From Pohlia nutans (lineage: Eukaryota; Streptophyta; Bryopsida; Bryales; Mniaceae), in assembly GCA_022496805.1 (NCBI GenBank), contig CM040087.1, forward strand, positions 10,862,001 through 10,926,000: a stretch of DNA of 64,000 nucleotides. The letters are read 5' to 3'. The notes beneath the pieces are model-generated. The model did no database searches and was not told where the DNA came from. It worked only from the letters and a program-made list of their open reading frames with translations. The first letter of the stretch is position 1, and each line of letters begins with the position of its first letter. Position numbers and translations under genes: made by a program. This document shows positions 59,991-64,000 of the stretch, piece after piece.

Positions 59991-60310
59991 CTACCTCCCT
60001 ACCTCTTGTGCAACACCGCCTACAATCACCGTTGCAGCATCGGTCCTGCTCTTCCCGACAGAGTAATCAACCCCACCTCAAACCCTAACCCTAGACACCA
60101 TAGCCAGCTTGCGCATACCAACAGTTCGACTCTTCTGTTACCCACACTAATTTGATGGCCTCCTCACTAATTTGAGAAGAAACAGGGCGGAGGGGAATGC
60201 CATCTCTGCGTAGCTTTAGATTTTGGGCCGACACATTATCCAACATAACGTTCTTAGAGCATCTACACCCCGCCGCAGAAGAACTAGCGCGCCATCCGCT
60301 CATTGAAGGG
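59991..60310 (-). promoter_or_regulatory. LFR promoter region with telo-box motifs
   Basis: On the plus strand 'caaaccctaaccctag' (about 60079-60094) is a telo-box type tract about 90 bp upstream of the start codon. No TATA box was evident. The rest is unremarkable. Confidence 0.45.
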
Positions 60311-62765
60311 CTCCAATCTCGTTAGTATTTGTTGTTGCGCCCACGTCTCCCACCCACGTTGGATCTGCAGACACGTCAAACGGAGGGTTGAGACAAAAAA
60401 ATAAATGTTGATTTTGAGACGCGTTTTTCTGGGATTGAGAATGGTGACGGGGCGGTCCGATTTTCAGGGATTCGAAAACGGCGACAGGGCAGCAGCGAAT
60501 CAAGTCGAGGGTGACTGGGCAATTTGAGGGTGATTGGGAACGGTGATGGAGTGGCCGGAGTGACTCGGCCTACAAATCTGCTCTCGAAGCATAGCATCCA
60601 CGGAATCTCAAGTGGATGAGGCCCAAAAAAAACCCGGATTGTGGGCGCAGTACGAGCAATCTCTTACCCGCGAGGATAGCGAGTGCAAAGGAAGGTTTGA
60701 AAGGCCCGCTCCATCGAGGCCGCATTTATGGAGAGGGGTGGCCAAATATTTTTTTGGAAAAAATAATCTTCGAATGAATTCATTTATGTCTATACAATTT
60801 GAAAAAGTAACTCAAATTGAAAAAGAATTTGGTGACAATCAAGAAAGTTTGCAAGAAATAGGCTTAAAGTGCATTAACTTTGTTTATTGTTTATTTTCCT
60901 ATGTACAAAGCCCTCATCATCATTATAAACTTTAATAATATTTATTAAAATATCGAGTCCGTGAAGACACTTAATGTCATAAAATTTAGGTTTTAAACCA
61001 AATTTAGACATTTTTTTCAAACACTACTTTCAGTAAAATAAAATTGAAGATATTATTTTGAAACTTTGGATTTAAATATAGAGAACATCAATAGAGCGCT
61101 TGATGAAAAAGAAACCAAAATAAAAGATAATTTAGTATAATTTTATAGCCTTTGGCAAAAAAATTGGATTTCAGCATGGCGGCGAAATTGTATGGTACAA
61201 AATACCGTGCTTTCACCCATTTAGAGTTTTATATTCTTCATTCTATTATTACAAACAAAAAGAATAGAATTTATGGACATAAGAACATTACTTTCTCGCA
61301 ATAAATAATTTTATAACTCTACATCACTAATATAATGTAGAGGTGTTGGTCGGTCAAACTTTCAAAAATAATTTTAGATCATTTTTTAATGAATTTAAAA
61401 GCCCGAGGGGTATTGGACAAAACATAGATGTGTTATAATATGTTCCTTCTATATATTTGATGAAGTTTGGTTCAATAGACAAAATGTAGGGCAACATCTC
61501 TACAAATTATCTGTACGGTCAAACTTCCATAAATAACTTTAGATCATTTATTAACGAATTTAAAAGCATCAGCCTTTGAAAATTTGTATAAATTCTAATT
61601 TTCACTTTTAGAATTTGAAATTTAGCGTGATTGGTTAAATTTGGTTTATCTAAAACAATGTTGAAGTGATTTACTTTGAAAATTTCTCCCGGGTGGAGTT
61701 TAACTTGGATTGACATCGTTCAATTTGCGTTGGAAAGTAGACTCGATGAAGTATTTAAAAATATTTTTTATTTTTTCAAAATATTTTTTTTGGTTTTGGG
61801 CAGCTCGTTAAAAATGAGCAGCGACTAAAAAATGGTCTCTTGGGAGCTTAGAGGTTAACATTGTTTGGCATGATTTAAATTGGGTTGAAAATCGAAATTT
61901 AATTTCAAATTATAAAAAAATTAAATTTAACTTCATGTAAAAGTAAGTTAACTTGAAATAAAATAGGTTGGAACCAAAAGTTGATGACTATACTAACTTT
62001 TTTTAGAAGTTTCCCAAAGTTTGAAAATTAAATGATGAAGAAAATTAAAGTATTTTCTACCTTCTAGTCAAGTCTACTTTTGAACCAAAACTAAATCATG
62101 CCAATCCAAGATAAACTCCATATAGGGGAATTTTTCCGAAAAAAGAAGTTACTACATTGTTTGGTGATACAAACATATATTATTCAAATGTTAGCAAAAC
62201 ACAATTCTAACCTATGCTGCTAAAGTTTGATTTTTAGAAGTATACAATGTAATTTTGGAGATTTTCTAAAAGCAATACCGTCTAAATTTATTAAATGAAA
62301 ATCTAAAACTAATTTTGGAAATGTGATAAAGAGGTTTAGTAGGGTTTCACTTCCCTATCTTGATGTGTAAGTCCTAACTAGTAGGCTAATTTTGGAAGTC
62401 GCAATGCATTTGTTACCAAATTTGAAAGACACCATCAACATTCTATGTAGAACATAAATTTAACTAATGATATATAGTGGCATTATTCTTGCTTCAGGTG
62501 AACATCTTAAAACATGCTCAAAGACTACAACATTCAAAATTTAAATCATATGTCTTAAAACATTGTAAAAGGGAGTACATAACTAATACATAACAAATAC
62601 AACAGTACATTGTGTGGTATTAATGCAAGTGACTAAAAATCAACAATAAAAGACAAGTACAAGACAATGTTCTACAATAGAACACAATTATAGGATACTA
62701 CTTGTAAATCGCATGATCTTGCGCCATACACATGTCAATGTTCTACGGATGACCCCCTCACACAA
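60311..62765. other. Intergenic, mostly very AT-rich
   Basis: 60311-60730 is GC-richer and may belong to the LFR promoter. From 60740 on the sequence is AT-rich, with no gene. A phrase like 'gtacggtcaaacttccataaataactttagatcattta' occurs twice (about 61351 and 61512), a diverged direct repeat. Confidence 0.5.
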
Positions 62766-63940
62766 CTAAACTTCTATTATGGTAGATCTTGATGTCTTCT
62801 TTGTACTACATCTTGAAGAGCGCCGCACAGGATCCGCCTTCATGAAACAACATCCATCCTCTACCATCAGTACATCACCAGAATCTGCCCGCATAGAGGA
62901 ATTAATTGTATTGTGACTTTTTTATATAATTCAATTTTTCATGCCTTTTTTCCATTTTTTTTATCCCTGTATAACACCAGAAATCGTATTGGACAATATT
63001 GTCTTTGTGCCAATTGCGCTCTCTCGGTCAAACATAATTAGATCTTGCAAAGAAAAATAAACAATCAGATAAAACTAGTAGACATGATTCAACTATTACA
63101 ATAAATTGATTACAAACAAACTAACTTACCTTTTCTAGCCACTTGAAATCGTCTCGCTTGTTCTTACAGTATTCAATAATAGTCCATATCATGTACCACC
63201 CACACTCCCAATTTCCAATCTATTGCGGATTAACAACCCTAAACCAATATTGTTCTTTTTTCATACACCTCTCCCAAAGCTCAGATTCCTCCGAGTATCT
63301 AGCAACAACACACCACAACTTTGACAAAAATTTATATAATATGAGAGAGTTATGCAACTTTTTTTCTCCCGCAAAGAATCAAAATGCAGCAAGACATTCC
63401 TAGACATAACGACAACACTCTAATCGTGTGCCTCGTAAATTGATACTATCAGCACGGAACAATTATCCATCAAACCACATTTTACAGACTTCAATTCTAC
63501 TATACTCTGATAATCCTCCGATCCATGATTCTTGACCTATGCATGTAGTAGTTTAAATAGGTAGGAATTAGCCAATGTCAGTCTTCAGTCTTTACTCTAA
63601 CTTGAATACCATACTCAAAACCAATCCATGGTATGTGTAGTGAGTTTACCATCTATAGACTCTCAGGGGTCTATGTCCTCCACTAAACGCAAACGACATA
63701 GGTCTTTGCCAAACAAAAAGTCCATAGTATCCTCACAATCAACCCCACAATTTTTTTTATAATTTTCTTCATTTTGTCACAAACACTACACTCCAAAAAC
63801 ACATGATTCATTGCATGTAAGATCATATGTGAACCAATGGCAGCAAAATTAGACAAACACAGAAATTTATCTACAGAGATCACATTACCTGCCTAAGCTT
63901 AGGAGACCCGTATGATAAATGTTTTCAATTTTGAGCTCCT
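62766..63940 (-). pseudogene. Decayed transposon gene with Ulp1-like (C48) cysteine protease
   Basis: Reading the minus strand, a Ulp1-like triad can be followed: His in 'YEAH' (codon 63426-63428), Asp in HFDSL (63372-63386) and Cys in IGNWECGWYMIW (WECG at 63199-63210). Spacing is about 16 and 59 residues, as in Ulp1 proteases, and a Gln-type position precedes the Cys. The frame is broken by a stop after the His (63420-63422), a one-base frameshift between Asp and Cys, and a stop six residues before the Cys (63220-63222), where CAG would fit. A basic C-terminal tail (ADPVRRSSRCSTKK) ends at a stop at 62766. Ulp1 domains are carried by many plant MULE and CACTA elements. Upstream frames near 63683-63883 may belong to the same remnant. 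The window edge cuts the region. Confidence 0.6.
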
Positions 63941-64000
63941 CTTCCTTACACTCTTGCACCTTATGTTTAACATATTGTTCCCTCTTCTTGTCAAGCTGTT

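Noticed and set aside
60612..60935. 107-residue plus-strand frame
   Set aside because: It crosses from GC-rich into very AT-rich DNA, with no conserved motif and no splice context.

Overview
This looks like nuclear DNA of a land plant. It carries a FatB-type acyl-ACP thioesterase with a plastid-targeting N-terminus, a BAHD acyltransferase, an LFR-type armadillo protein (a plant SWI/SNF subunit) and a 14-exon TRM6 gene. It also holds CACTA, Stowaway and other small DNA transposons and a Mutator-like transposase. Introns are long and often carry MITEs, and genes are sparse. The lineage cannot be fixed from sequence alone; a non-seed plant is possible but unproven.

Layout. 1-9437: a satellite with a 127-bp monomer organised as a 14-mer higher-order repeat (HOR) of 1778 bp, interrupted at 6562-8319 by a solo-LTR-like insertion. 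9438-15680: an island with a small basic nuclear-type ORF (minus strand) divergent from a large MULE transposase gene with a SWIM finger (11632-15402). 15757-19140: a second, diverged 127-bp satellite with A/B alternation and a 9-mer (1143 bp) duplication, bordered by decayed monomers and 36-bp direct repeats. 19791-21440: a second divergent gene pair that appears to be related, protein by protein, to the MULE pair. 21540-24494: minisatellite and apparently non-coding DNA.

24495-29222: FatB thioesterase, 7 exons. 29223-37280: AT-rich repeat graveyard. 38059-42283: TRM6, 14 exons. 42284-48334: repeats. 48335-52736: BAHD acyltransferase, 5 exons. 52737-58600: repeats plus some exon-like fragments. 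58629-59990 (minus): intronless LFR-like gene. 60100-64000: AT-rich DNA ending in a decayed Ulp1-like protease of a transposon (minus strand).

The cellular genes do not form one pathway. FatB releases fatty acids from plastid acyl carrier protein, BAHD enzymes acylate alcohols or amines in the cytosol, TRM6 supports tRNA m1A58 methylation, and LFR acts in chromatin remodelling. The shared theme is mobile DNA: five CACTA-like MITEs (191-193 bp, 3-bp target duplications), three Stowaway-like MITEs (TA), one hAT-like MITE (8 bp) and a swarm of elements bounded by TTAA with CCC...GGG termini. All exon models were made by eye from splice signals and reading-frame continuity.
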